Shown here in pieces: positions 1 through 11,040 of a DNA stretch of 40,349 nt. Source of the stretch: Smittium mucronatum (taxonomy: Eukaryota > Kickxellomycota > Harpellomycetes > Harpellales > Legeriomycetaceae); NCBI GenBank assembly GCA_001953115.1, contig LSSL01004792.1, positions 1 to 40,349 on the forward strand, in the 5' to 3' direction. The stretch's first letter is position 1. The number at the start of each line of letters is the position of its first letter. The translations under genes were made by a program, and so were the position numbers. The notes below the pieces were generated by a model. That model was not told the origin of the DNA. It ran no database searches and saw only the letters and a program-made list of their open reading frames with translations.

Positions 1-973
1 ATTGATATTATCATTATTAATATATCCCCAATTTTTGTAATTTAAAAGTTAAAATTATGTTGAAAATTTTACTTACATACTTTTTAATGGGTATTTATTG
101 TGTCTTAAAATAATCTTACTTTAATTTCCCAAATCAAATTTACTTTTTTGGATTCAAACTTCTTTTTTTTTAAATTGATATTACTTTTTATTAGAACATT
201 TTTACTTTTTACCGAATCATTTTTAGTTTTATTACAATAATGTGTAATTTTTTTGAATTTAATTTTAAATGGTGTATTCGAATTAACTGATCGAAAAAAC
301 AATTTGATCATTTTATAAATTCAATTTTTTGCTGCCTTAATTAATTACCCTCTAAAAATTTATTTCACAACAATATGTGCCTTATGAGAATTTTTTAAAG
401 ATTAAAAAAATTTTACATATTTTTTTTTGTATCACGGAAATTTATTGTAGGATAACGTCATTAAAATATAACAAAAAAAATATCAAAAATAGAAAAAAAC
501 GTATAAAAAAGATTGTTATAATAACTAAAATAATTCTTTTTGCGGGGGAAAAATTTCTTACCTACGGGAAATGGTGTTTGAAAATTAAATTAAATTTTTT
601 TGATTCTGAATTTTTTATTTTTTCCAGGCCTGATTTTGCTCTCAAATATTTCTCTATTTTTAATATTTTAAATTCATTAAATTCTAAAGTATTTTTTTTA
701 TTTCACTAGGGTTTATTCCTGAAAACTTTGTCTTTTTTTTTTGATTTTTTAAATGTAAAAAGTTTTATTTCCAACTTCATTTTAATAAAGAAAATGGTTT
801 TTTTTCTTTATTAGATTTTATTTTAGGTAAGATAAAAAAAATATCTCATATGCCTTATGGATTTTTTGGATTTACTTTTTTTTTAAAAACCAAATAAAAA
901 AGTATAAAATGCTAATAATTTTTTAAGAAAAACGACGGAAAAATTCGGAAAAATCTTCTACCCAACTCCACTC

Positions 974-1006
974 AGCTGCTCTAGCAGCTCGGTACCCATT
1001 GGGTAC
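974..1006. other. GC-rich double hairpin in repeat copy 1
   Basis: Two adjacent inverted repeats: AGCTGCT / AGCAGCT (974-980 and 983-989, 2-nt spacer), then GTACCC / GGGTAC (992-997 and 1001-1006, loop ATT). They sit in a short GC-rich patch inside very AT-rich DNA and are unchanged in copy 2. Function unknown; it could be a relic of an element end. Confidence 0.6.
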
Positions 1007-2788
1007 TGTTTCAAGTTTTATTATTGGCGTGATGTAAATTTTATTGCTCGGTATTGCAAATGAGAAATCGAAATTCCTTTTAGTTTCTAAACGTTTGAAG
1101 ACATGGTTTTACAACCCCTATCCCCCGTGTATTCATTGGTGGATGGTTTTTTATTTCTGGTGTCTGCAACTGATTCTATATGATTTTCAGTTATAAGGCC
1201 AGAGTTTTTTTTTAGAACTTCTACGGCTACAATTTGCTTTTTATTTTATTTTATTTTGAGTAGGTTTCTGAATCCTGTAGTCCAAATCTTATAGTTCAGA
1301 TTATTTTCCCCATTGAATCAATCTTCTGTATAGTATGCAATCTTATTTTTTGATAAATTTGGACCAGAGGCTCAAAATATTAATTTAAGACAACTTTTAG
1401 TTTAGGGGCGATTTTTATTTTACTGTCTATTTTTTGTTTTTTACGATCTGACTGGAAAATTTCTTTTTATTTTTACACCTCAGGCAGAATTCGATTTTTC
1501 TTAAAGAAAAAATTTCACATTTTTTCACATTTTATATTCCTATTTTTCATCTGTTTTAATAGAGTTAGTTGCATTAATTGGTATTTCGGGATGCTATAAT
1601 CGGCTTAGATAATTTTTTTTCAGACTTCTTTGTTTTTTGTTGAAGTTTTGTATGTGATTATTATATCAGAGCCATCTTTTCTCTTCATCTTTCCGGGCTT
1701 AATTTAAGATTTTCTTATTGCCTACCTCTTTGCAGTCTGATTTTGAATGACCTTTTAACTCTTGGAAATTTTAAAAGAGATAAATAATATGCCAAAAATA
1801 TTTATTTTTCCTTTTTTTTAAAGTGAGAACGAGGGAAGGGTGGAACCAACAATTTTTTCTTCTTACGTTAGGGAAGAGTTGATATCATTAATTTTACATG
1901 CACTGAAATTCTTTATTTTTCCTTATAGTCCTTATTGATATTTTACTGGATCAACAAGCGTGAGGATGTCAACTTTCCTATAGTTAAGTATGTTGATTAT
2001 GGTCGCATCATCTTCGTGTCAAACATTTTTCTAAAATTCTACCATTTTTCCATTTTTTCATTTTAAAATATGTGATTATTCGGAATATTCTAATCACCCT
2101 TATATGAATGAAAAATGAGGTATGTAGCTCTACCATTAAATTATTCCTGCATATTGAAATTTATTTCATGAATTATACACGAAATATTTTTAATAACTGA
2201 TGTAGTCATAAATCATCAAAAAATTGCGTGCAGTTCATCCCGGTTTTATTTTAAGACTTCATATATCACATTTTTTTAATATTCTATTGATATTCCTCCT
2301 GGAAAAAATATCTTACTGATACTCTATCGTTTTTTGTGTAATTGGGTTTGATATACTTGTAGTTTATCAAAAAAATTATTCTTTTATCCGATATTACTAT
2401 ACGCATTAGAGTCTTATGATTTAGTTGGGGCTTTAGATGGAATATGATTTTTCTTTTTTTGTTTTCAGCTGGTTTAATGGTGTTCAGGGAGCATTTAATT
2501 TGGTGCAGATAGTCGATTTTAGTGTTTCTGGGCATTTTTTTAGGGGTTTCGTACCTTTATGGAGGTTTTTTGTGGCTTAAAGATGATATTTTCAAACTTA
2601 AAATCGATTGGGTAGAGTGTTTAGATTAATAGAATTTAGCTTTGATTTAACTCGAAAGAACCTGATGTAAAAATTTGAGTCTCAGGATCACACACCTTTC
2701 AAAATTAAAACTTTTAGTTTAATTATCTTAAAGTTTGTGTATTTTTCTAGGTTTTGGTAACCTATAATTTTGTATAGTAACTAATAAC

Positions 2789-2859
2789 GCGCTAGTAGTA
2801 TAGCGGTAGAATAGTTGCTTCCCATGCAATTGGCAAGGGTTCGACACCCGGCTGGCGCA
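2789..2859 (+). tRNA. tRNA-Gly (anticodon CCC), copy 1
   Basis: A 71-nt cloverleaf. The acceptor stem is GCGCTAG (2789-2795) paired with CTGGCGC (2852-2858), with discriminator A at 2859. The anticodon stem GTTGC/GCAAT (2814-2818 and 2826-2830) closes the 7-nt loop TTCCCAT, giving anticodon CCC at 2821-2823, which reads GGG. The TTCGACA loop (2840-2846) is closed by three GGG/CCC pairs; the outer two T-stem positions are A/G mismatches, and the D stem has one G/G mismatch, so the gene may be somewhat degenerate. The B box GGTTCGA is intact. No intron. A T5 run follows directly. The same 71 nt recur at 40249-40319. The CCA end is not encoded, as expected in a eukaryote. Confidence 0.9.
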
Positions 2860-2861
2860 CA

Positions 2862-2866
2862 TTTTT
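2862..2866 (+). terminator. Pol III T5 terminator of tRNA-Gly copy 1
   Basis: A run of five T begins two bases after the discriminator base of the tRNA, the usual RNA polymerase III stop. Confidence 0.65.
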
Positions 2867-2889
2867 AACTTAAACCAATACCCTCGAGG

Positions 2890-3717
2890 TATAAAGCTGT
2901 TATAGCGAACGAAGATAATTGGGAGAAAATTTTATAAATTAATTTTTAGAGCTTTTTATTAACTTTAAAATAAATTTCCCGTAAAAAAAAAAAAGATAAG
3001 CTCTATAAGATGACCTCTTAAGCGTTTTTATTCCTTTACAAAAAGTCGTATTGATAGTGATCGTGGTTTAAGTAAGTGTACAGTTTTAAAAGGGTTTATG
3101 GATTCAAAGATTTGCCCAAATTAGTTTTATTGTCTTTCTATAAATGGATGGAATCACTCGATTTGAGCTTGATTTTTTTAATTCAAAAAAAAAAGTGAAG
3201 TGTCGTTTTATGCTATTTAGCATCCTTGGTTTGTTAAATTTGCAAGAAGTGTTTGATTTTAAGCTTTAAAGTTTTTTTTGGTTATTCTTATAGTTTCAGG
3301 CTATTAAATTTTCTAAAATATACTGCATCACTACTGTGGAAATACTAAATAAAAATGTGGTTTATAATTTAAACAATGGATTGCAGCTGGTATTTTTTTT
3401 CTGCTTCTTTTTTCCAAAAAACTCAGTAATACATGAACATCAATATTAACCCGAAATAAGAACATTAATCAAAACAATATAATTTTTTTTCAACTAGACT
3501 CTTTAATATGGTTATCATTATATCGTGATTAAGCCATAAAAAATTAACATAGAGGAAAGTAAACAGAAAATAATATACAAAATCCTCCACACACACACAC
3601 ACCCTTCCCATCCAAAAAAATAAGCATTAAAATATAAATGTGTACAATTTTTAGTTTGGCATCGAGTTTTTATCGGATTATTAAGAAAAAAGGAAAAAGA
3701 TGTCTAAATTTATGTGA
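2890..3717. other. Intergenic, tRNA to 3' end of ABC gene
   Basis: AT-rich sequence with no supported gene. It lies downstream of the stop codon of the minus-strand ABC transporter, so it should contain that gene's 3' UTR and polyadenylation site; I see no unambiguous signal. A short (AC)n microsatellite lies at 3589-3602. Confidence 0.6.
3589..3602. repeat. (AC)7 microsatellite
   Basis: Seven AC units in a row, about 115 bases downstream of the ABC transporter stop codon. Confidence 0.8.
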
Positions 3718-6700
3718 TTACAACCCGTTATATAGTGTATAAAAACGACTATCCTTATTCTTTAAAAGTTCAGATGGTGACCCTGATTCGACCACTTTCC
3801 CATCATCAAAATATAATATTTTGTCGCAGTTAACCACAGTTTCGAGGCGGTGTGCAATTGTGATCACTGTACAGTCTGAAAATTCCTTGTCGATAGTGCT
3901 CAATATTATAGCTTCAGTAGCCAAGTCTACGGACGCAGTAGCCTCATCCAGGATTAAAACTTTACTCCTTTTTAAAATCACTCTGGCCAAACAAACAAGC
4001 TGTTTTTGACCTGCACTGAAATTGGCCCCATCGTTCAGAACCATCATTTCTAATGATTTGCTGCCAACAACTTCCTTTAAATTCACCAATTCTATAGCCC
4101 TCCACAGCTCATCATCTGAATATACATCGTTGGGATCAAGGTTGTACCTCAAAGTTCCAGACACTAAAATCGATTCTTGAGGGATAATGGATATGTTTTT
4201 TCTCAAATTCAGCAACTCAATACTTCTTGTATTTACTTCATCAATAAATATCTTCCCTTCTTCTGGCTCGATCAATCTAAAAAGCGATGATGCTAGAGTG
4301 CTTTTTCCTGAACCGGTTCGCCCGACAACACCTATTTTTTCTCCCCCTTTTATTTGAAGAGATACTCCTTTCAGAGCTGGCTCTGTGTTTTTGAAATATC
4401 TAACCACCAAATTATCCACATTCAAATTGCCAATCTCTGGCCAATCCTCACCAAGTTTGAAGTTTTCAGCCTTAGACTCTAAAAGTTCAGGAGTATCTTC
4501 AAATTCGCTAGGCAGATTTATGTACTCGTAAACCCGCTCTACTGATATTAGATTAGTTTCAATGCTACAATAGGTTCCAACAGATCTGGAAAGCGCATTT
4601 GTGAATTGTAAAGAATAAACTATTGATAATGCTGCGAGAGATGCATCAATAGTTCCAAATAACTGGATGTAAATTACTCCTAAAAGTGTTGACATCAAAA
4701 CTATCACTGATCCTAGTCCCTCAATTCGCAAAGATTCCCATTGACTTAGTGAATCGTACGTTAGACTAGCAGATAAATACTTATTGAGCTTATCTTGATT
4801 CTCTGCCTCAAATCTATCTTGTTGTTTAAATGATCTAATCGTGCTTATTCCTACAACCGATTCGGTAAAATGCGAATATATCGGTGATAGTAAGATGGAG
4901 CTAATTCGCTTGAGTTGTCTTGAAGTCTGAAGGTAATATTCTTGGACCATCAAATATGCGATAATGAGTGGAACGGCAAGAATAATAAACACTGGAAATG
5001 ACAAACATATCACTAAAATAGAGGACACCGCACTCATTATAGCGGTTGACCAACTTAAAAAGTTTCGTGGCAACATTTGATCGATTATACTTTGATCTGA
5101 GCTAAATCTGTTGATGATACGGCCAATAGGAGTTGTATAAAAAAATGACATTGGAGAGTTTATTATTCCAGATAGCATCATAGAGTGTGTCTTCTTGGCT
5201 GAATTAATAGCACACACTGCTCTTATCGTAAAAGATAGTAAAGAGGTACTTAGTGCACCCAAGAACCCGAAAAACGCATAAATTGCCAAAAAAACTGCTG
5301 GTGAAATCTTCTTGTGGGGTAAATCGTCGTCATTGCTATCAGCCCAGTATTTCAGAGTAAAATTGGAGAGAATCCCATTAGCCGAAGCCATAAGTAATAA
5401 GAAGGTTGCTAGCGCCACATTTTTAAACCCGCAGGATTTTAAAAATAAAATATATGTGGACCTGCTAACTCTACTTGTCTGAGACTCTTCGACAGTTAAC
5501 AACTTAGACCTCTTTGACGAAGTTGGGGCTTGCAAATTTTTTTCTATTAATACTTTTTTGGAACTTTTCTGTTCATTAGTTTCCATGCCAAAACATTCAC
5601 TAGTATTCGAAGAAAATATATCACCAGAGTTCAGGAAATTCATTTCCCTCAAAATAGAGTCGATTTGTATAGAGTGTTTGCCGTTAGCTGCTATTTTCCC
5701 ATTTTTCATAATAAGGATTCGATCGAAATCTGAAATATATTGCATTGAATGAGTAACTACTATCCTAGTAGATCCTTTCATAATACCATTTGGTCCTATT
5801 ACTTTTTGGAAAATTCTTTTCCCAACTGTAACATCAAGAGCGCTTAAAGTGTCGTCAAGCAAAATGATGTCTGGCCTTGAGTATACTGCGCGGGCTAGTG
5901 AGACTCTAGCCTTTTGACCCCCTGAGAGTGTAACTCCCCTCTCGCCTATTTCAGTAAAATCACCTGCAGGCATAAATGATATGTCAAGCTGAAGCTCACA
6001 TGCCTCAACAACTAAATCATAAAAATCTTTGTCAAATGCATTTCCAAAAACGATATTTTCTCTCAATGTAGCATTCATTATCCAGGGAGTTTGAGGAGAA
6101 TAAGCGATCGAACCATTAATAATAGCTTTTCCTGATTCTTTGTTCATTTCTCCAACTATAGCACTAATAAAGGAGGATTTCCCTGACCCTATGGACCCAA
6201 CGATCCCTACACATTCATTTTTTCCTAGCCTTATATTTACATCAAGTTTAAACTCTGTTTCATTGTCCCAAAAAAATTTGGCGTGTTCCATTATAATTGA
6301 ATATTCTTGATTGGGATTGTGAGCTAAGCTACTATTAAAGTCGGATGATTGCTTGTATGTTGCGTTTTCCAAGAGACCTGTTGCTTCAGTAGAAATTTGA
6401 CTCGAAGAGTTATTATTTGATGGATCGGGATTCACATTGCGATTTTCGTATATCACCGCATCCTTATCAAACTCCGGCTCATTAAAAAAACTTTCCAATC
6501 TTTCGACGGAATATAAAATCTCAATGACGCTGGATAAAATCATGGGAGCTCTAGTTAGTGAAAATCTCAAATTGTTCAACAGGGAAAGAGTCACAAATAT
6601 GAGTTGAGTATTAAGGGGACCACGGCTTTCGTTATCAAAAAATGCATAAATGGCAAGGGTACTTAATGATACTAGGTTTGGAGTGATACTTAAAACGAAA

Positions 6701-8531
6701 AATACTATTGAGCCAAGATAGCCGTATTCTCTTAATGCCGGTAACTCCATATTGTTTCTAACATTAGATATTTTATCCAGCATAGGTATCTCCCAAGAAA
6801 ATAGTTTTACTAATTTAATATTCGCAATTAGCTCAGCGATAAATTTAATTCTAGAGTCTTTAGACTTGATCACTTTTTTGTTTGAGTTCCTAGCTTTTCG
6901 AGACAAAGAAATATTTAGAGGGATACTGATTGCCATGACCACAAATCCCCCTACGGCTGATACCCCTATTGTTCTGTACAGTAAGTAAAGAGATAGAATG
7001 ATTTGGAATGGAGTAGACCATAATAAATGGAAAATATCAAAAAGAGAAGACACCCCAGAAGCATCGGAACTCATATGATTAGTTATTTTGCCTACAGAAC
7101 TTTTCAGGAAATAGTCTGATCTCAAAGATAATGTTTTAGCATAAACAGCTGGAATTAATGTGGCTTTGACAGAAATTATTGTTAGATTTGTGGAGTTTTT
7201 ATAGTGCTGGTTGAGCAAAAGTATTAGTAATGATGCAGAAAACATAGAAAGAGAGATGATGTAACCAAATTTGATTGGCAAAGGGTTGGGAGTCGAATAG
7301 CTATTCAAAAATTTAATCATAAGTCCCAAGATCAAAGGTTGAATCGATGATAGAATATCTCTGAAAAATTTAAAAATGGCAGTAGATAAAACCGGTTTCC
7401 AGTGAGTAAACACTATGTTTTTAAGTAGTGATCTAGAAAAAAAATTTTAAAAAATTTAAAAAATGGATAATTTTGTTAAATTAAAGATTATTAATAGCGA
7501 GAGGCAATAAATAAATAAGAAATAGAATTTAAAAATACTTTTTCTTTATGCTGGAATCCCTCCAATATTCTAGAAATGATTGAGCTTGAGATTGGGGCTT
7601 AATATATTTTGGGGGAATAATCAAGCACTTGTCGTCCAATTTTGAGGTTTTTCCAAATTTTACAAGAGGATTCATGAAGCTAAACAAGACATAAGAAATG
7701 AAAGGTATATCAGAGTAAGAGAGTTGGGATTCAGATGAAAAATTTAGAGGAATTTGAGGGTCCCGAGATTTCATAGATACTATAATGCACGATAATAGCC
7801 CAAAGAAGTATGCAGATATCGAAGAGTAATAAAGAATAGTGTTCGAAATGTTTAAAAAATATTTAGATTTATCTAAAAAAGGACTGGTTCCAGTGATTGT
7901 AAGCAGCATTATTAGAGTTGCAGAATAAAATAAAACGGAAAAAGATGAATTCTGAGGTGTTTTTGAGAGAATAGATATTCTGTTAAGAATGAAGATGGAA
8001 CATGTAGCGGATATTATATTGGACATCAAAAATATGGGAGGAATAGTGTCATAATTTAAAAGGGTGACAAGGTTGATTAGGGAGAGAGACAAGATGAGAA
8101 TAAACAAAAATATCTATTAAAGAAAGTTGGATTATTTTCGATTCTGAAGCGTTTTAAAATTAAAAACTGGTAGTATACCTTGTAAGAGACAATCAATAAA
8201 GAGTTTGGGAAGGATTCATTTTCATTTACATGTCGTCTGTTTTTCAATAGATTTGAGAATGAGGCCATCAACAGAACCAAGAAAGATAACGGAATCACTA
8301 TTCTAAAATAGGAATGAAATGATATTTAAATTTTTTGAAAAGGACATTAGAAGGTATTGGAAAGAATTGAAGGATAATACCCAAAGCAGAAACAGGGAGT
8401 TAGAGTGTTTCCATGAAATTCAGACCAAGGGCCCTAAAATTGGAAGAAGTTAATATATGTATGTATGTATTAAAAATATTTATATAGCTTACCCAGCCTT
8501 CTGGATTTGGACATTCCAGTAAATAGCTCAT
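3718..8531 (-). CDS. ABCC/MRP-type full-length ABC transporter, five exons, 1501 aa
   Basis: A predicted ATP-driven exporter of the ABCC (MRP/Ycf1-like) subfamily. Family members move glutathione or other organic-anion conjugates across the vacuolar or plasma membrane; the substrate here is unknown. Exons on the minus strand: 8531-8493, 8433-8381, 8302-8179, 8113-7539, 7432-3718. They sum to 4506 nt with all phases matching, giving 1501 residues, the normal length for long MRPs. The start is the ATG at 8531 (MSYLLECPNPEGW). Exon 2 gives the typical TMD0 entry GPWSEFHGNTLTPCFCFG. Residues about 30-200 form a hydrophobic TMD0, about 280-590 TMD1 and about 925-1235 TMD2. NBD1: Walker A GSIGSGKS near 676, signature LSGGQ near 766, Walker B ILLDD near 790, H-loop VTHS near 825. 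NBD2: GRTGSGKS near 1301, FSAGQ near 1402, LILDEA near 1424, H-loop IAHR near 1458. NBD1 has Asp where NBD2 has the catalytic Glu, as usual in ABCC proteins. No disruption seen; far higher GC than the flanks. Confidence 0.93.
7433..7538 (-). other. Intron 4 of the ABCC gene (106 nt)
   Basis: Phase 2. Donor GTATTT after SSIKK, acceptor TTTTCTAG. Splicing creates KSLLKNIVFTHW, the normal lead into the first transmembrane helix of TMD1, so the large exon does not start at the GTG at 7413. Confidence 0.85.
8114..8178 (-). other. Intron 3 of the ABCC gene (65 nt)
   Basis: Phase 0. Donor GTATAC after the AAG codon, acceptor TTTAATAG before ATA TTT TTG. It falls inside TMD0. Confidence 0.78.
8303..8380 (-). 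other. Intron 2 of the ABCC gene (78 nt)
   Basis: Phase 2. Donor GTATTA, acceptor TATTTTAG. Removal joins CFCF-G to IVIPLSFL without a stop; unspliced, the frame runs into stops. Confidence 0.78.
8434..8492 (-). other. Intron 1 of the ABCC gene (59 nt)
   Basis: Phase 0. The donor is GTAAGC right after the TGG codon of exon 1, the acceptor TTTTAG before GGC CCT TGG. It contains a short ATGT repeat. Splicing joins PEGW to GPWSEF. Confidence 0.8.
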
Positions 8532-9190
8532 TTATCTGAATTGGTATGAAATAAAATTAGTTGTTCTCAGCTCGTCAATTCATACATTCAGCGCGCCAAG
8601 GATATTTTTTTAAAAAATATTAACGATGCTGTCACATTTAAATTTCAATAAAATGCATGTTAAATTGATCGCAATAACTGCAATACTGATCTGATCTGTA
8701 TGAAAATTCCAGATCGGGACCTAAATATTTTTTAATAGGCTCGCTTTTACGTTTTAAAACAAATAAACAAAATATCTGCTCTCCATTATCATTTGATCAA
8801 TCCTGATTGTTTTGCGGGACTAAAGGTCCTCACAATTATTGGTGGTAAGACGTTTCAGGTCACATAAGCACTTTATTTGTGGGTATTAACTTCTAGAATG
8901 AGACAAGTTAAGTTTACTATTTTATTGGATAAATAAGCCGAAAATTCTAAATCCAAATAAATCTGTTAGAATCAATCGAGCCATTTAGGGCGAAGATTAA
9001 TTCATATTATACGAAAATAAGAGACGGATTAAGTGTTATCATCTTATCGAGTAAAACTACACCGAAATATAATCCAATAAAATAAAGTTAACAGAAGATA
9101 AATTTATGTTATGGGCTGTGAAGTACGGCTTAGTGATATTCTTTTCATCATTCAACAAAGGTTACTGGGAACGGTGGGCGGAACTTATTA
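8532..9190. other. Intergenic, presumed ABCC promoter region
   Basis: About 660 bases between the ABC start codon and the end of the DIRS relic. AT-rich, no gene seen. A CCAAT motif lies about 16 nt upstream of the ATG, probably too close to act as a promoter box. Any promoter must lie here or inside the relic. Confidence 0.5.
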
Positions 9191-10327
9191 TTATAAAATC
9201 GACACAGTCAAACTATTCGAAGAACCTCTTGTGAGTCGATAATATTTATTGAATAAGTAATAGTTTGACCAAAAGGCATGGAAAACTGTTGCGTCAAAGA
9301 TAGACTCGAGTTAGCATCCAGTGTGGCCCTGATCGCTCACTCTTTGCTTTGGGTGCATCCAGGTCATTGCTAATGAGAGCGGAAATGCTGATGATGTATC
9401 TAGTAATACTGTCCACAGATAACGGCTTTTCGCTGTCGCTAGTAAATCTGACAAGTCTGTTCACTGCCCATGGCCTATTGTTTGCGTTAGGAGTAGGGTA
9501 TAGGTTGCGAGTAACCTTTTCTTTATAAACAGTATAAGTATATACTAGGCAGAGGTAGGGTCAGGGTGTGTGCCCATTATGCATGTTTTTACTACCGGAC
9601 GGCCTCATCATTTTTCCATGGGGGCTATTATCAACAACTAAAGTACACCGTTTTCAGCTTGAATTCTATAATCATCAATACGGCGAATGTCACTGGCTCT
9701 TAAAAATCCTGTCGTCGCCAAAAGTCAGCATAGCTGAGATGTGAGTTGTTTGACCGAAAGATTGTTCGTCGGTTACCATTCCTTAAATTGTATCAGAATC
9801 GGCGATATGTCGATTTTTGGTCTTACAAATGATCTTATTGTTGATTCATCCAAAGTCTTAAGGGGCTCTGAGATCATAGAGTTCTTTTTTATCCCCTCTG
9901 AATTTTCGGAAAGCATAAGTATCGTGGGCTTAAAGGATCCAGTTGTAAAAACCTTTATTTTTTCTTTCATAAATAGTTCGGCTGGTTAATTAATTATTTG
10001 AGTTGCAGAAATTGTAGTAACAAAATCCTGAAATATTCTCCAGTGGAAAAAGCGCTGTTGAATAGCACTTTATCTGGATCGAAGTTTAATAAGTCGTTAT
10101 TTTGAAAGGATACAGCCAATGGCATAATTTCCGATACCTTGAATTTCGAGGAAACTACACTGTCTCTTAAGGAATCAATTTCTATTTCTTGAAGTTCGAT
10201 AGCGGGGAATTTCCGCTTCCTGGGTCTGGTATTACCGTTTTTGCCTGTAGTATTATCGAATGTGATATTGAAAGTGCTATTAGATCATGGAAACATATCT
10301 CTTTCATCGACATTGGAGCGATTAAAG
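9191..10327 (-). pseudogene. DIRS tyrosine recombinase, broken
   Basis: The recombinase integrates the circular DNA of DIRS elements by strand exchange. Several fragments in different frames line up with it. The N-terminal part of the catalytic domain shows LSVKQLTS and, after a frame change, TGFLRASDIRRID (first catalytic Arg, around 9680-9720). A later frame has PMEK, then ICIMGTHPDP-like and KPLSVDSITRYI segments around 9380-9620. The C-terminus FHAFWSNYYLFNKYYRLTR, with the expected nucleophile Tyr, lies about 9220-9280 and ends at a TAA at 9191. At least four frame changes and several stops (including TAG and TGA around 9590-9640) disable it. Confidence 0.82.
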
Positions 10328-11040
10328 TCATTGTTTATCCACTTTCTTCGCGGTTTTTGAATTAACTGTGAGATCAAGTTCCAGGGTGGGCAGCAGTATG
10401 ATTTGTTCCATTCTGATCAATTTTATACTGGTGCATTCTGAAATACTGACTTGTCTTCTTGGAACCAACTGAAGTAGGTCTTCACTTTCTTGTTCAGTTG
10501 AAATGCAAACAGATCCATCGTTAGGCCCGTGTAATGAGTTCAGCTTAGAAAAAAATTTCATGGACAGTGGCCATTCTGTCTGAGCAGTCAGCCTGCTTGG
10601 GGCATCAGCTGTATTTAATACTGATGTGTAATACTTCACTTGTGTTCTGATATCTTTTCTAGGCAGTGATTCCTAATGTCTTCCGAAGTTTCCGGCAGTT
10701 TTGGTAATTTTATCCCCCCGAACTTCTTTACCTAAGATAAAGTTTCGTGTTGTCGGAGTATACTATTGCTGATTTTTTCTTGGTTTTTTAGATTTTAAAG
10801 GGGTATAATGCCGTCTTGAGTATTAAGGCATTGAAATGCATCAATGTCTTCGATGAAATCCATATCTCTGAGTAACTTTGAGACCGACTATTATCCCCCA
10901 GGCTGAGTCGCTGGAGTATGTGAATATCTCCAGCTCCTGATTTACTTGTAGAAATGAGAGCCCATTCCATGATTTTAGGTGATTCTTCTAGAAAAATAGA
11001 TTCTGTACAGCCGTCTTCATTAGGAAAACGGTCAATGTAC
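10328..11040 (-). pseudogene. DIRS RNase H domain, broken
   Basis: RNase H degrades the RNA strand during reverse transcription. One frame holds IFTYSSDSAWGIIVG (around 10890-10930), which fits the first strand and first Asp of the domain. The end of the domain is read in another frame at 10639-10328: SVLNTADAPSRL followed by TEWPLSMKFF, matching the conserved N-x-x-A-D-x-x-S-R and E-W-x-L blocks of DIRS RNase H. Frameshifts and stops lie between the two parts. Confidence 0.8.

Larger units (their letters stand above)
1..2889. repeat. Long direct repeat, copy 1
   Basis: This stretch recurs in the same orientation at 37419-40349, in colinear order and with only scattered substitutions, homopolymer length changes and two insertions of about 21 nt in copy 2. 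The repeat starts at or before the first base of the window, so its true left border is not visible. It ends no earlier than 2889, where the window cuts off copy 2. Inside it are a GC-rich double hairpin near 974-1006, a long non-coding AT-rich body, and a tRNA-Gly at the right end. The short open frames in it (for example 2284-2535 minus, 377-709 plus) show no recognisable domain, and the first is disrupted by an extra A in copy 2, so I do not call them genes. Starting a repeat without TG/CA ends and including a tRNA argues against a simple LTR and for a segmental duplication. Confidence 0.95.

Noticed and set aside
377..709. 110-codon plus-strand open frame, identical in copy 2 (37816-38148)
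   Set aside because: Low-complexity Lys/Ile/Phe composition typical of AT-rich DNA; identity only reflects the recent duplication.
2284..2535. 83-codon minus-strand open frame in repeat copy 1
   Set aside because: No domain, and the frame is broken by one inserted base in copy 2 (near 39946), so it is not kept by selection.
1..2889. The long repeats as LTRs of one giant 40-kb element
   Set aside because: They contain a tRNA gene, show no TG...CA ends, and the interior carries a host-type transporter and unrelated elements in mixed orientations instead of one pol gene.
3821..4009. Open frames on the plus strand inside the ABCC gene (also 5558-5752 and 6752-6988)
   Set aside because: Antisense shadows of the large coding exon.
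9741..9989. 82-codon plus-strand open frame
   Set aside because: It is antisense to the tyrosine-recombinase relic, which has clear motifs on the other strand.
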